Below, piece by piece: positions 52,968 to 62,846 of a stretch of DNA of 64,000 nt; the stretch's first letter is position 1, and each line of letters starts with the position of its first letter. The notes under the pieces were generated by a model that had not been told where the DNA came from, did not search any database, and saw only the letters and a list, made by a program, of their open reading frames with translations. The position numbers and the translations under genes are program-made. Where the stretch lies: contig NZ_QKVM01000027.1 of NCBI RefSeq assembly GCF_003231305.1, forward strand, positions 16,181-80,180, read 5' to 3'. The DNA is from Pseudomonas sichuanensis. Its GTDB lineage: Bacteria; Pseudomonadota; Gammaproteobacteria; Pseudomonadales; Pseudomonadaceae.

Positions 52968-54158
52968 TCAGTGAATGCTCGATGCCAGTTCGAAGATCGG
53001 CATGTACATCAGGATCACGATCAGGCCGATCAACAACCCGATGAAGGTCATCAGCAGCGGCTCGAACAGCTTGACGAACCACTCGACCCAACGCCCGATC
53101 TCCTGGTCGTGGAAGTCGGCGCAGCGCTCCAGCATCTCGCCGAGGTTGCCCGACTGCTCGCCGGCCCGCAGCAGGCGCAGTGACACCGGTGTCACCAGTT
53201 GCCCGGCTTCCAGTGCATCGGACAGCGGCAAGCCTTCGGCCACGCGCTGGCTGGCTTGTTCCAGGCCTTCGGCAGCGGCGCTGCCCAGCAGCCCCCGGGC
53301 CATGCCCAGGGCGGTGAGGATGGGGATGCCACCCTGCAGCAGAATCCCCAGCGAGCGGTAGAAACGCGCCAGTTCGTACATCACCAGGCGCTGGTGCAGG
53401 GCCGGGACGCGGCGCAGCTGGCGACTGGCCCAGCGGCGCACCGCCGGGTGGCGGCGCAAGGTGACCAGCAGCGTGATGGCGCCCAGCGTGCCGAGCCCCA
53501 AGGGCAGTTGCTGGGCGTGCAGGAACAGGCCGATCTGCATCAGCACCCGTGACAGCCATGGCAACTCGGTGCCCATGCCCTCGAACACCAGGCTGAAACG
53601 CGGCACCACGTAGCCGAGCAGGAACAGCACCACGCCACCGCCCACCAGCAACAGCAACAGTGGGTAGACCGAGGCACCCACCAGCTTCTGGCGCACCAGG
53701 TCCAGGCGCTGGCGGTAGCCGATGTAGCGCGTCAGCGCATCGCCCAGTGCCCCGGTGCGCTCACTGGACTGCACCAGCGCCACATACAGCGTGGGGAATA
53801 CCCGTGGCTGCTGGGCCAGGGCCTGGGACAACGAGCGCCCTTCATAGAGCTGGCGCACCAGGTGCTCCAGGGTCTTGCGCGCGCCGCCTGCGGGGGATTT
53901 CTCGGCCAGGCTTTCCAGCGCGTCGATCAGTGGCAGGCCGGCATTGAGCAGGGTGGTCAGTTCCTGGCTGAACAGCACCAGGTCGAACGCCGGCGCGCGA
54001 CGCCAGGGCAGGGCGCGCAGGCCAAAGCCCATGCTGCGCGCGCTGAGCACCTTCAGGCCCTGGTCCTCGGCCTGGCGCCGCGCCTGATCGAGGTCTTCGG
54101 CCTCCACCTGCAGTTGCACCACGCCCTGGCTGCCCAGGGCCTTGAGCTGATAGCGCAT
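52968..54158 (-). CDS. gspF: Type II secretion/pseudopilus inner-membrane platform protein GspF-like
   Basis: 396 residues. Two T2SSF repeats (about 65-190 and 270-390) with three membrane helices match the platform protein of type II secretion and type IV pilus systems: LFSQELTTLLNAGLPLIDAL in the first and GILLQGGIPILTALGMARGL in the second. No GspE ATPase, GspD secretin or other T2SS subunit is encoded in the window. It follows gspG by 11 bases on the same strand, so the two are an operon. Confidence 0.88.
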   Translation of the reverse strand: MRYQLKALGSQGVVQLQVEAEDLDQARRQAEDQGLKVLSARSMGFGLRALPWRRAPAFDLVLFSQELTTLLNAGLPLIDALESLAEKSPAGGARKTLEHLVRQLYEGRSLSQALAQQPRVFPTLYVALVQSSERTGALGDALTRYIGYRQRLDLVRQKLVGASVYPLLLLLVGGGVVLFLLGYVVPRFSLVFEGMGTELPWLSRVLMQIGLFLHAQQLPLGLGTLGAITLLVTLRRHPAVRRWASRQLRRVPALHQRLVMYELARFYRSLGILLQGGIPILTALGMARGLLGSAAAEGLEQASQRVAEGLPLSDALEAGQLVTPVSLRLLRAGEQSGNLGEMLERCADFHDQEIGRWVEWFVKLFEPLLMTFIGLLIGLIVILMYMPIFELASSIH

Positions 54159-54169
54159 GGCCGGGCTCC

Positions 54170-54595
54170 TTACTGCCAGCTGGTGATCTCGGCGTTCTCG
54201 CCATCGCCGCCGGGCTGGCCGTCCTTGCCCATCGACAGCAGGTCGTACTCACCGCCGTTCTCGCCGGGTTGCCGGTAGATGTAGGGACGGCCCCAGGGGT
54301 CCTGCGGCACGGCTTTCTGCAGGTAAGGCCCGGACCAGCGCGCCTCGCCGCTGGGGGCTACGGTCAGCGCCTGTAGGCCCTGTTCGCTGCTGGGGTAATG
54401 GCCGACTTCCAGGCGGTACAAGTCCAGGGCCTTGCCCAGGCCCTCGATCTGCGCTCGCGCCACCTTGGCTTCGGAACGGCCGAGCTGGCTGAAGTACTTG
54501 GGCGCGACGATACCGGCCAGCAGGCCGAGTACCACCAGCACCACCAGCAGTTCGAGCAGGGTGAAACCCTGTTGGGCATGGATTCTGCGCTGCAT
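54170..54595 (-). CDS. gspG: Major pseudopilin GspG-like protein
   Basis: 141 residues from the ATG at 54595 (GGAGGG 7 bases upstream). A prepilin-type leader is cleaved at QQG|FTLLELLVVLVVL, with the conserved glutamate at mature position 5. The body has the GspG pattern (PKYFSQLGRSEAKVARAQIE, then GHYPSSEQGLQALTVAP, DPWGRPYIYRQPGENGG and the calcium-site end DGQPGGDGENAEITSWQ). It would be processed by PilD and form a short periplasmic filament. A sigma54-like promoter lies 35-50 bases upstream. Confidence 0.9.
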   Translation of the reverse strand: MQRRIHAQQGFTLLELLVVLVVLGLLAGIVAPKYFSQLGRSEAKVARAQIEGLGKALDLYRLEVGHYPSSEQGLQALTVAPSGEARWSGPYLQKAVPQDPWGRPYIYRQPGENGGEYDLLSMGKDGQPGGDGENAEITSWQ

Positions 54596-54629
54596 GGGGA
54601 AACCCTCCGTTGCGTGTGCACAGCTGCCA

Positions 54630-54645
54630 TGCAACAGCCGTGCAC
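54630..54645 (-). promoter_or_regulatory. Sigma54-like promoter of gspG
   Basis: Read on the minus strand: GTGCACGGCTGTTGCA. The -12 element TTGCA is perfect and the spacing to the -24 element is right (10 bases between the key dinucleotides), but the -24 dinucleotide is TG rather than GG. The expected start point lies about 25 bases before the gspG ATG. Confidence 0.5.
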
Positions 54646-54682
54646 GTCTGCGCCGGGGCCTTGCGCCATGCGGGATGGCAAG

Positions 54683-54698
54683 CGGCACGCTGCTTGCG
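54683..54698 (+). promoter_or_regulatory. Sigma54 promoter of the lytic transglycosylase gene
   Basis: CGGCACGCTGCTTGCG matches the consensus TGGCACG-N4-TTGCW except at the first and last bases; GG (54684-54685) and GC (54696-54697) are 10 bases apart. The expected start point is near 54709, about 60 bases before the coding start. Confidence 0.7.
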
Positions 54699-54769
54699 TC
54701 GTGCTCCGTACACCCGGGTTTTCCGGGGCATTTCCCCCACATCGGGGGCCACGGTGGGAGGCGAACGAC

Positions 54770-55384
54770 ATGCGTGGACTGAGTTTTCTTGGCCTGGCCG
54801 CGGGATTGACGGCGGCAGTGGTGATGCCGGAGGCGCTAGCCGACGTGTACATCGCCAGTGACGGCAAGGGCGGCTTCATCCTGTCCAACGTGCACCGGCC
54901 AGGCCGGCAGTACGAGCGGGTGATCAGTGAGTCGACGGCGGACGGCGGGCCGGCCAACGCACAACTGGTCACGGGCCGGCCCTACGCCGATCTGGTGGCC
55001 GCCGCCGCCCTGGCCAACGATGTGCCCCAGGCGCTGCTGCATGCGCTGATCAAGGCCGAATCGGGCTACAACCCCAAGGCGCGTTCGCCCAAGGGCGCGG
55101 CGGGGCTGATGCAGTTGATGCCGGATACGGCGAAGGAGATGGGGGTCAAGGACGTGCTCGACCCGAAATCCAATGTGCAGGGCGGGGCGCGCTATCTCAA
55201 ACGCATGCTGACCCTGTTCGACAACGACATCACCCTGGCCGTCGCCGCCTACAACGCTGGGCCCGAAGCGGTGCTCAGCCGCGGCAAGGTGGTGCCGCCG
55301 TTTGCCGAGACACGGCGTTATGTGCCCAACGTGCTGCGTGATTACCGCCTGTTGCGGGGGTTGGCCGACGATTCGCCGCTGTAG
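54770..55384 (+). CDS. Periplasmic lytic transglycosylase (SLT family)
   Basis: 204 residues from the ATG at 54770 (GGGAGG upstream). A signal peptide ends in EALADV. The SLT domain (about 80-190) has the catalytic glutamate in ALIKAESGYNPKARS, then GAAGLMQLMPDTAKEMGV and AYNAGPEAV. It cleaves peptidoglycan with 1,6-anhydro product formation. Divergent from gspG-gspF, it could open the wall for a pseudopilus or other envelope structure, a common pairing in secretion systems. Confidence 0.9.
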   Translation: MRGLSFLGLAAGLTAAVVMPEALADVYIASDGKGGFILSNVHRPGRQYERVISESTADGGPANAQLVTGRPYADLVAAAALANDVPQALLHALIKAESGYNPKARSPKGAAGLMQLMPDTAKEMGVKDVLDPKSNVQGGARYLKRMLTLFDNDITLAVAAYNAGPEAVLSRGKVVPPFAETRRYVPNVLRDYRLLRGLADDSPL

Positions 55385-55435
55385 CCAGGTGGCCTGGCGG
55401 CCCCCTTGGTCGCGAAAGTGCCGGGCAGTGGCGTA

Positions 55436-55450
55436 AAACCATCATGGTTT
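55436..55450. promoter_or_regulatory. 15-bp palindrome upstream of the first kinase gene
   Basis: AAACCAT (55436-55442) and ATGGTTT (55444-55450) form a perfect inverted repeat around one base, 52 bases before the first kinase start and 51 after the transglycosylase stop. It could be an operator or a weak hairpin terminator. Confidence 0.35.
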
Positions 55451-55502
55451 CCCCAACTCTGGGCTATAACCTTGAAACAGGTGCCCAGCCGCGGAGCCCG
55501 CC

Positions 55503-56951
55503 ATGGACCTCGCCCCCCGTCCCGACACACTCATGCCTGCCGCCGAGGCCAGCTCGGCACGCCGGCCATTCAACCTGCTGCGCTGGTATGCCTGGGTCAG
55601 CCTGGCCTTCATCGTTTCGGTGGCCGTGGGGCTGGGGTTGATCTCCAGCCGCTACATCATCGACGAGAGCGTCGAGCGCGATGCGTTGCTGACCGCCCAG
55701 TTCATCACCTCGATTGCCGACGCCGAGGTGCGTCATGTGTCGATCCCCAATGTGCGCACCATGGGCGAGCTGATCGACCCGCGCACCGATCACGGCATGC
55801 CGGATGTCGACCCCGAGGCCCGGCGCCGGGCCCGAGGCGAGTTTCTCGATCATATCGCCCACCTGCCGGACATGCTCCTGGCCAACATCTATGCCCCCGA
55901 CCGCACGGTGATCTGGTCGAGCAACCCGGCGCTGGTGGGCAAACTGATCGAGGGCGACGACGACCTCGACCGGGCCTTCGAGTACAAGATGCGGGTGTCG
56001 GCGAGTTACCACGATTTCGACAAGGCGCGCAGTGAACAGAAGTTCGTCACCCCGCCTGAACAGCTGTTCATCGAAAACTACATCCCGCTGTTCGATGCCG
56101 ATAACGATCAAGTCACCGCCATGGTGGAGATCTACAAGGAGCCCCACGACCTGATCGTGCGCATCGAACATGGCCTGCTGTTGATCTGGCTGGCCGTGGC
56201 GGTGGGCGCCGGGCTGGTCTATGCCGGGCTGTACGGCATCATGCGCCGGGCCGCGCGCTTGATGGCCGTGCAGCAGAAGCGGCTGATCGGCAACGAGACT
56301 TTCGTTGCGCTGGGCGAGGTGTCTTCGGCGGTGGCCCACAGCCTGCGCAACCCGCTGGCCAGCATCCGCTCCAGCGCCGAGCTGGCCCAGGCCTTCGACG
56401 AGGGCCCGGCGCAAAAGCATGTGAACGACATCATCAACCAGGTCGACCGAATGTCGCACTGGGTGCGTGAGCTGTTGCAGTCGCTGCGTCCGTTGAGTGA
56501 AGAGGCGGTGCCGGTAGACCTGGGGCAGGCGTTGCAGACCAGCCTGCAAGCCTACGACACGGCGCTGCGGCGCAGCAGCGTGCAGGTGCGCCTGGCCGAA
56601 TTGCCAGCGGTGCAGGTACTTGGGCAACCGGTGTTGCTCGGGCAGATTTTCAACAGCCTGATCGCCAATGCCCTGGAGTCGATGGAGCAGGGCGGCGAGC
56701 TGCGTGTGGAGCTGGTGCGCCACGATCGGCGCAGCCTGACGCTGCGCCTTTCGGACACCGGCCGGGGAATGAGCGAGCAGCAACAGCGTTTGGCCTTCCG
56801 GCCGTTCTTCTCCACCAAACAGGGTGGCCTGGGGGTGGGGTTGATGCTGGTCAAGCGGATCATGGAGCGCTTTGGCGGCTCGGTGAGGCTGAGCAGCTAT
56901 GAAGGTGTCGGTACCCGGGTGTCGCTCAACTTCCGCCTGGCCCAGTCGTGA
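55503..56951 (+). CDS. Sensor histidine kinase, NtrB/ZraS-like (paralogue 1)
   Basis: 482 residues. Membrane helices near 30-52 and 222-248 bracket a periplasmic sensor region of about 170 residues. The dimerisation box VAHSLRNPLASIRSSAEL (His279) lacks a HAMP-like long linker; ATPase motifs are NSLIANALESM, LSDTGRGMS and GGLGVGLMLVKRI. It is a clear paralogue of the next gene over its whole length (sensor and kinase). Together with the sigma54 regulator it makes an NtrBC-like system with two kinases. Confidence 0.9.
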   Translation: MDLAPRPDTLMPAAEASSARRPFNLLRWYAWVSLAFIVSVAVGLGLISSRYIIDESVERDALLTAQFITSIADAEVRHVSIPNVRTMGELIDPRTDHGMPDVDPEARRRARGEFLDHIAHLPDMLLANIYAPDRTVIWSSNPALVGKLIEGDDDLDRAFEYKMRVSASYHDFDKARSEQKFVTPPEQLFIENYIPLFDADNDQVTAMVEIYKEPHDLIVRIEHGLLLIWLAVAVGAGLVYAGLYGIMRRAARLMAVQQKRLIGNETFVALGEVSSAVAHSLRNPLASIRSSAELAQAFDEGPAQKHVNDIINQVDRMSHWVRELLQSLRPLSEEAVPVDLGQALQTSLQAYDTALRRSSVQVRLAELPAVQVLGQPVLLGQIFNSLIANALESMEQGGELRVELVRHDRRSLTLRLSDTGRGMSEQQQRLAFRPFFSTKQGGLGVGLMLVKRIMERFGGSVRLSSYEGVGTRVSLNFRLAQS

Positions 56952-57062
56952 CAGGGATACCGGCGAAATTGCGCAAGCACGTGATTTCATTGGGGGTGCA
57001 AATGATGGGTGAACATTACCCAATTGTGGGGAATGTTTATCTAACCTGCTTTATGAGTATTG

Positions 57063-57083
57063 GTTAATTGACTGATTATTAAC
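57063..57083. promoter_or_regulatory. GTTAAT-N9-ATTAAC inverted repeat, possible upstream activator site
   Basis: In the 281-bp AT-rich gap between the kinases. It lies 24 bases before the sigma54 promoter of the second kinase, closer than most activator sites, so it is only a candidate. Confidence 0.3.
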
Positions 57084-57106
57084 GGTTATTCAAATGAGCC
57101 AAGTAC

Positions 57107-57122
57107 TGGCCAAAATCTTGCT
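57107..57122 (+). promoter_or_regulatory. Sigma54 promoter of the second kinase gene
   Basis: TGGCCAAAATCTTGCT: -24 TGGC and -12 TTGCT with the correct 10-base spacing between GG (57108-57109) and GC (57120-57121). Expected start near 57133, 100 bases before the coding start. Confidence 0.6.
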
Positions 57123-58694
57123 TTCCCATCATCTAACCTTCGGCCAAGGCCGGCATCATGGTCGGCAGTCATCAATGTGCTACCGCGCGTAGCGCAGGCC
57201 ATCCTCGGCAGTATCCAGGCGGGAACCAAGCGATGCAGACACTGCAGAACGAAGCCCCCGACAAATCCGCTGCGCCCTCGACCGGGCAGGCTGTGCCGCT
57301 ACGCGAATTCAACCTGCTGCGCTGGTTTTCACTGGTCAGCCTGTTGATCATCGCTTCAGTGGCCATTGGCCTTGGCTATGCGTCGACACGCTTTGTGGTG
57401 CGTGACAGCGTCGAGCGCGATGCCATGCTGACCGCCCAGTTCATCCAGGCCATGGCCCAGGCCGAGGTACGTCATTCGCAATTGCCGCCGGGCGTCACCA
57501 TGGGCGAGTTGCTCGACCCACGGCTCGATCAGCAGCACCTGCAGTTCACCCCGCAACTCGCCGAGTCGACCCGGGTGGAGTTCCTCGACCATGTCGAGCA
57601 TTTGCCCGACACGCTGTTGGCCAACGTCTATGCCCGGGACCGCACGGTGATCTGGTCGACCAATGCGCAACTGATCGGCAAGCGCATCGATGAAGACGAC
57701 GACCTCGAGCATGCCTTCCGCTCGCGCAAATCGGTCTCGGCCAGTTACCACAAGGCAGACGATGATCGCGAAGAGCAGAAGTTCGAGCGCGAGCCGCGCC
57801 ACCTGTTCATCGAGAACTACATTCCCTTGTTCGACAGCCAGGGCGAGCAGGTGCTGGCCATGGTCGAGATCTACAAGGAGCCCCAGGACCTGGTGCGGCG
57901 CATCCAGCGTGGCTATGTGCTGATCTGGGGCTCTACCCTGGCAGGTGGGGCACTGATCTACCTTGGGTTGTTCTGGATCGTGCGCCGGGCTGCGGGCATG
58001 CTGCACCAGCAGCAGGATCGCCTGGTGGCGAGCGAAACCTATGCCGCCCTTGGCGAGATGTCCTCGGCGTTGGCCCACAGCCTGCGCAATCCGTTGGCCA
58101 ACATACGCTCGAGCGCCGAGCTGGCCCAGGACATCGCCAACCCGGCGGCGCAGAAGAATATCGGTGACATCGTTACCCAGGTCGACCGCATGTCACGTTG
58201 GGTACGCGACCTGCTGGTGTCGCTACGCCCGGCCAGTGACGAGCCCGAAGCCGTCGACCTGGTTGCTGCCATCGAGGATGCGCGGCAGACGTTCACTCCA
58301 CAGATCCAGCGTAATGCGGTGTGCTTCAGCTTCACTGGGCCCGCCGAGCAGTGGGTGGCCAGCCAGCCGTTGCAGCTGACCCAGATCCTCAACAGCCTGT
58401 TCGCCAACGCGCTGGAAGCGATGCCGCAGGGCGGCGAGTTGCGTGCCGAGGTGCTGGTGCTGGATGGGCAGCAGGCCCAGTTGCTGTTCAGCGACACCGG
58501 CAAAGGCATGACCGAGCAGCAGAAACGCATGGTGTTCAAACCCTTTTTCACCACCAAGCAGGGCGGCCTGGGTGTCGGCCTTGCGTTGGTCAAACGCATC
58601 ATGGAGCGCTTTGGCGGTTCGGTCGAACTGAGCAGCCGCGAAGAGGAAGGAACCCGCGTCAGCCTTACTTTCAATCTTGCAGCGGGAGGGGACC

Positions 58695-60122
<1,428 letters not shown>

Positions 60123-60148
60123 TGCGTCGTATGGGCCCTGACAGCGAA

Positions 60149-60174
60149 CGTGGGAGCGGGCTTGCCCCGCGATT
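60149..60174. repeat. REP sequence
   Basis: A single GTGGGAGCGGGCTTGCCCCG unit just after the sigma54 regulator gene. Confidence 0.75.
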
Positions 60175-60232
60175 TGAACTTCACCGGTTGGCTCAAGGCC
60201 ATGCCAAGCAAGCTGCGGGGCAGGCTATTGTC

Positions 60233-60526
60233 TCAGGGCTTGCCGCTGGCGCCTTCCCCTTGGCGGCCCATGCCCTCTGAGCCACTTTCCCCCAGCCCCG
60301 GCAGATCGCGATCATCATTCTGCCGGGCCGCGGGGCTGTCCGGATCATTGCCCTTGATCCGCGGGTCAGTGTCCCGAGGCATGGGCTGCTCGATCGGGTT
60401 GAGTGTGCTGTCCACGCCCGGCTGTGGAGCCGGGTTGTGCGGATCGTCGGGGTAGGTGGCGCCGGTACCGGCGGCGAATGCCAGGGGCGCTGCAAGCAGG
60501 GCGGCGAACAGGAAGGATCGGTTCAT
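60233..60526 (-). CDS. Small secreted low-complexity protein
   Basis: 97 residues from the ATG at 60526 (AAGGAGC upstream). A signal peptide ends at FAAGTG. The mature part is rich in proline, glycine, aspartate and asparagine (YPDDPHNPAPQPGVDSTLNP, then RDTDPRIKGNDPDSPAARQN) and contains no cysteine, so it is probably unstructured in the periplasm. I do not recognise the family. Confidence 0.6.
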   Translation of the reverse strand: MNRSFLFAALLAAPLAFAAGTGATYPDDPHNPAPQPGVDSTLNPIEQPMPRDTDPRIKGNDPDSPAARQNDDRDLPGLGESGSEGMGRQGEGASGKP

Positions 60527-60551
60527 CGGGCAAGCTCCTTGCGACACAAAG

Positions 60552-60577
60552 AAATCGGCCCCGCTTGCGCGGGGCCG
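60552..60577 (-). terminator. Rho-independent terminator after gntP
   Basis: CGGCCCCGC (60556-60564) pairs with GCGGGGCCG (60569-60577) around loop TTGC; on the minus strand ATTTCTTT follows. Confidence 0.75.
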
Positions 60578-60632
60578 CTGTCTCACTTGGGCCACGCCCT
60601 CGTCAGCAAGTTGCCATGGCCCTGATCAACGG

Positions 60633-61985
60633 TCACACCACCTGGGCCAGCAACATGATGAAGATGATGCCGACCACCGACAGGATGGTCTCCATCATGC
60701 TCCAGGTCTTGAAGGTCTCGGCCACGGTCATGTTGAAGTACTGCTTGACCAGCCAGAAGCCGGCGTCGTTGACGTGGGACAGGATCAGCGAGCCCGCGCC
60801 GGTGGCCAGCACCAGCAGTTCGCGGTTGACACCCGGCACCAGGTCGATCACCGGTGCGACGATGCCGGCGCCGGTGATGGTGGCGACTGTCGCCGAACCT
60901 GTGGCAATGCGGATCACCGCGGCCACCAGCCAGGCCAGCATGATCGGCGAAATATCGGCCTGCACGGCCATTTGCCCGATCACGTTGCCCACGCCGGTAT
61001 CCACCAGCATCTGTTTGAAGCCGCCGCCGGCGCCGACGATCAGCACGATCGCGGCAGTGGGGGCCAGGCTCTGGTCGAGCATCTTCATGATCTGCTGGCG
61101 GCTGAAACCGCGCGCCGAACCGAAGGTATAGAAGGCCAGCAGCAGGGCGGCGAGCAGGGCGGTGATCGGGTGGCCGATCAGGTCCATCCACTGGCGCACG
61201 ATGTGCTCGGCCGGCAGTACCACGTCGGCGAAGGTCTTGAGCAGCATCAGCACCACCGGCAGCAGCACGGTGATCAAGGTCACGCTGAAGCTGGGCAGGT
61301 TCTTCTGGTCGGATTCACGGGCGATCTGGTCCATCAACTCCTGGGAAGGGTTGCCGGGGATGTAGCGCGAGATGAAGTTACCGAACAGCGGGCCGGCGAT
61401 GACGGCGGTGGGCAGGGCGACCAGCAGGCCGTAAAAGATGGTCTTGCCGATGTCGGCATGGAAGATGCCGATCGCCAGCAATGGCCCCGGGTGCGGCGGC
61501 ACCAGGCCGTGCACCACCGACAGGCCGGCCAGCAGCGGGATGCCGATCTTCACCAGCGATACCCCGGAGCGGCGGGCGACTATGAACACCAGGGGAATCA
61601 GCAGCACGAAGCCGATTTCGAAGAACAGCGGGATGCCCACCAGGAAGGCGGCGAACATCATGGCCCAGTGCACTTTCTGCTTGCCGAAGGCGCGGATCAG
61701 CGTCTGGGCGATCTGGTCGGCGCCGCCGGAGTCGGCCATCAGCTTGCCGAGCATGGTGCCCAGCGCAAGGACGATGCCGACAAAGCCCAACACGCCGCCA
61801 AAGCCGTCCTGGAACGACTTCATCACCTTGGCCACCGGCATGCCGGAGGTCAGGCCAAGAAAGCCTGCGGCCAGGGTGAGGGCAACGAAGGGATGGACCT
61901 TGAAATGGGTGATCAGCAGGATGAGCCCGATGATGGTGACCATCGCGTCGAGCAACAGGAAGGTATCAGTAGCCAGTCCGAACAT
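60633..61985 (-). CDS. gntP: Gluconate:H+ symporter
   Basis: 450 residues with about twelve membrane helices. GntP family blocks are LITHFKVHPFVALTLAAGFLG, SGGADQIAQTLIRAFGKQKV, VPPHPGPLLAIGIFHADIGK and AGSLILSHVNDAGFWLVKQY. It imports D-gluconate across the inner membrane. It follows gnuK on the same strand with a 113-bp gap that holds its own operator. Confidence 0.92.
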   Translation of the reverse strand: MFGLATDTFLLLDAMVTIIGLILLITHFKVHPFVALTLAAGFLGLTSGMPVAKVMKSFQDGFGGVLGFVGIVLALGTMLGKLMADSGGADQIAQTLIRAFGKQKVHWAMMFAAFLVGIPLFFEIGFVLLIPLVFIVARRSGVSLVKIGIPLLAGLSVVHGLVPPHPGPLLAIGIFHADIGKTIFYGLLVALPTAVIAGPLFGNFISRYIPGNPSQELMDQIARESDQKNLPSFSVTLITVLLPVVLMLLKTFADVVLPAEHIVRQWMDLIGHPITALLAALLLAFYTFGSARGFSRQQIMKMLDQSLAPTAAIVLIVGAGGGFKQMLVDTGVGNVIGQMAVQADISPIMLAWLVAAVIRIATGSATVATITGAGIVAPVIDLVPGVNRELLVLATGAGSLILSHVNDAGFWLVKQYFNMTVAETFKTWSMMETILSVVGIIFIMLLAQVV

Positions 61986-62060
61986 GGTTCGTAAGCCTCG
62001 GTCTTGTCGTTGTTGTTTTGGCGTAGCTTGGTTTTGAGCGTTCGTCGCTTTCAGGTGGTG

Positions 62061-62074
62061 AGATAGCGCTATCT
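62061..62074. promoter_or_regulatory. GnuR operator upstream of gntP
   Basis: AGATAGCGCTATCT, a perfect 14-bp palindrome, 76 bases upstream of the gntP start. It shares AGCGCT with the two sites near gnuK and gnuR. Confidence 0.75.
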
Positions 62075-62098
62075 TTGGTGAGCCGGAAAACCGCCGGG

Positions 62099-62638
62099 TC
62101 AGGCAGTCCGCGCCAGGGGCCGCTCACCGCAGGGCTTTAGCCAGTCATGCACGGTCTCGGCGAGGGCCTCGATCGGGCGGGTGGCATCCAGCGCCAGGGT
62201 GAGGGGTTCGCCGCGCGGTGATTCCAGGGCGGCGAACTGGCTGTCGATCAGGCTGGCCGGCATGAAGTGGCCGGGGCGGGCGAGTACGCGCTTTTCGGCT
62301 TCCTGCGGGGTCAGCTCGAGGAACACGAAACCCAGCTCGGGCACGGCCTGGCGCAGGGTTTCGCGGTAGCGGCGCTTGAGTGCCGAGCAGGTGAGGATCG
62401 GGCGCTCGCCGGCCTTGATGATGGCCTGCAGTTCTTCGCCAAGGCGCACCAGCCAGCCGGCGCGGTCGTCATCGTCCAGGGGGATGCCGGCGCTCATCTT
62501 GGCAATGTTGCTGGCGGGGTGGAACGCATCGCCTTCGACCAGGCGACCACCGCTGCGCGCAGCAATGGCGGCGCCGATGCTGCTTTTGCCGCATCCAGCC
62601 ACGCCCATCACCACTATCGCGGACAGGGGAAAGTTCAT
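62099..62638 (-). CDS. gnuK: Gluconokinase
   Basis: 179 residues. The P-loop is GVAGCGKSSIGAAIAARSGG and the GntK-type blocks LVEGDAFHPASNIAKMSAGI and LTCSALKRRYRETLR follow. It phosphorylates gluconate to 6-phosphogluconate with ATP. Its upstream region (62639-62846) is shared with gnuR and carries two operators. Confidence 0.93.
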   Translation of the reverse strand: MNFPLSAIVVMGVAGCGKSSIGAAIAARSGGRLVEGDAFHPASNIAKMSAGIPLDDDDRAGWLVRLGEELQAIIKAGERPILTCSALKRRYRETLRQAVPELGFVFLELTPQEAEKRVLARPGHFMPASLIDSQFAALESPRGEPLTLALDATRPIEALAETVHDWLKPCGERPLARTA

Positions 62639-62657
62639 CGGTACCTCCTGCTGGGTG

Positions 62658-62671
62658 AGATAGCGCTGTCT
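62658..62671. promoter_or_regulatory. GnuR operator upstream of gnuK
   Basis: AGATAGCGCTGTCT, one mismatch from a perfect palindrome, 20 bases upstream of the gnuK start. Confidence 0.75.
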
Positions 62672-62787
62672 CGACCAGGGCGAAACGAGAGTGCGAGCGC
62701 CACCCTCCCGGGTGTTATTGATTTTGTCTTAGGCAGTATGGACGCTGCATGCATGGCTGCTACCAAGATTGCATTGCCTGCATCCAG

Positions 62788-62805
62788 AGACAGCGCTACC
62801 TTAGT
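62788..62805. promoter_or_regulatory. GnuR operator upstream of gnuR
   Basis: AGACAGCGCTACCT (62788-62801), two mismatches from a palindrome. On the minus strand 62805-62792 reads AC-T-AAG-G-TAGCGCT, matching the AC-N-AAG-N-TAGCGCT operator I recall for P. aeruginosa GntR. It lies 42-59 bases before the gnuR start. Confidence 0.7.
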
Positions 62806-62846
62806 GACCGTTCCCCATTCCTGCAAGTAGTAAAATTACAACATTC

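Noticed and set aside
55393..55410. Sigma54-like TGGCGGCCCCCTTGG before the first kinase gene
   Set aside because: The -12 GC is replaced by GG, which is a poor match, and it lies in a GC-rich stretch where chance matches are common.
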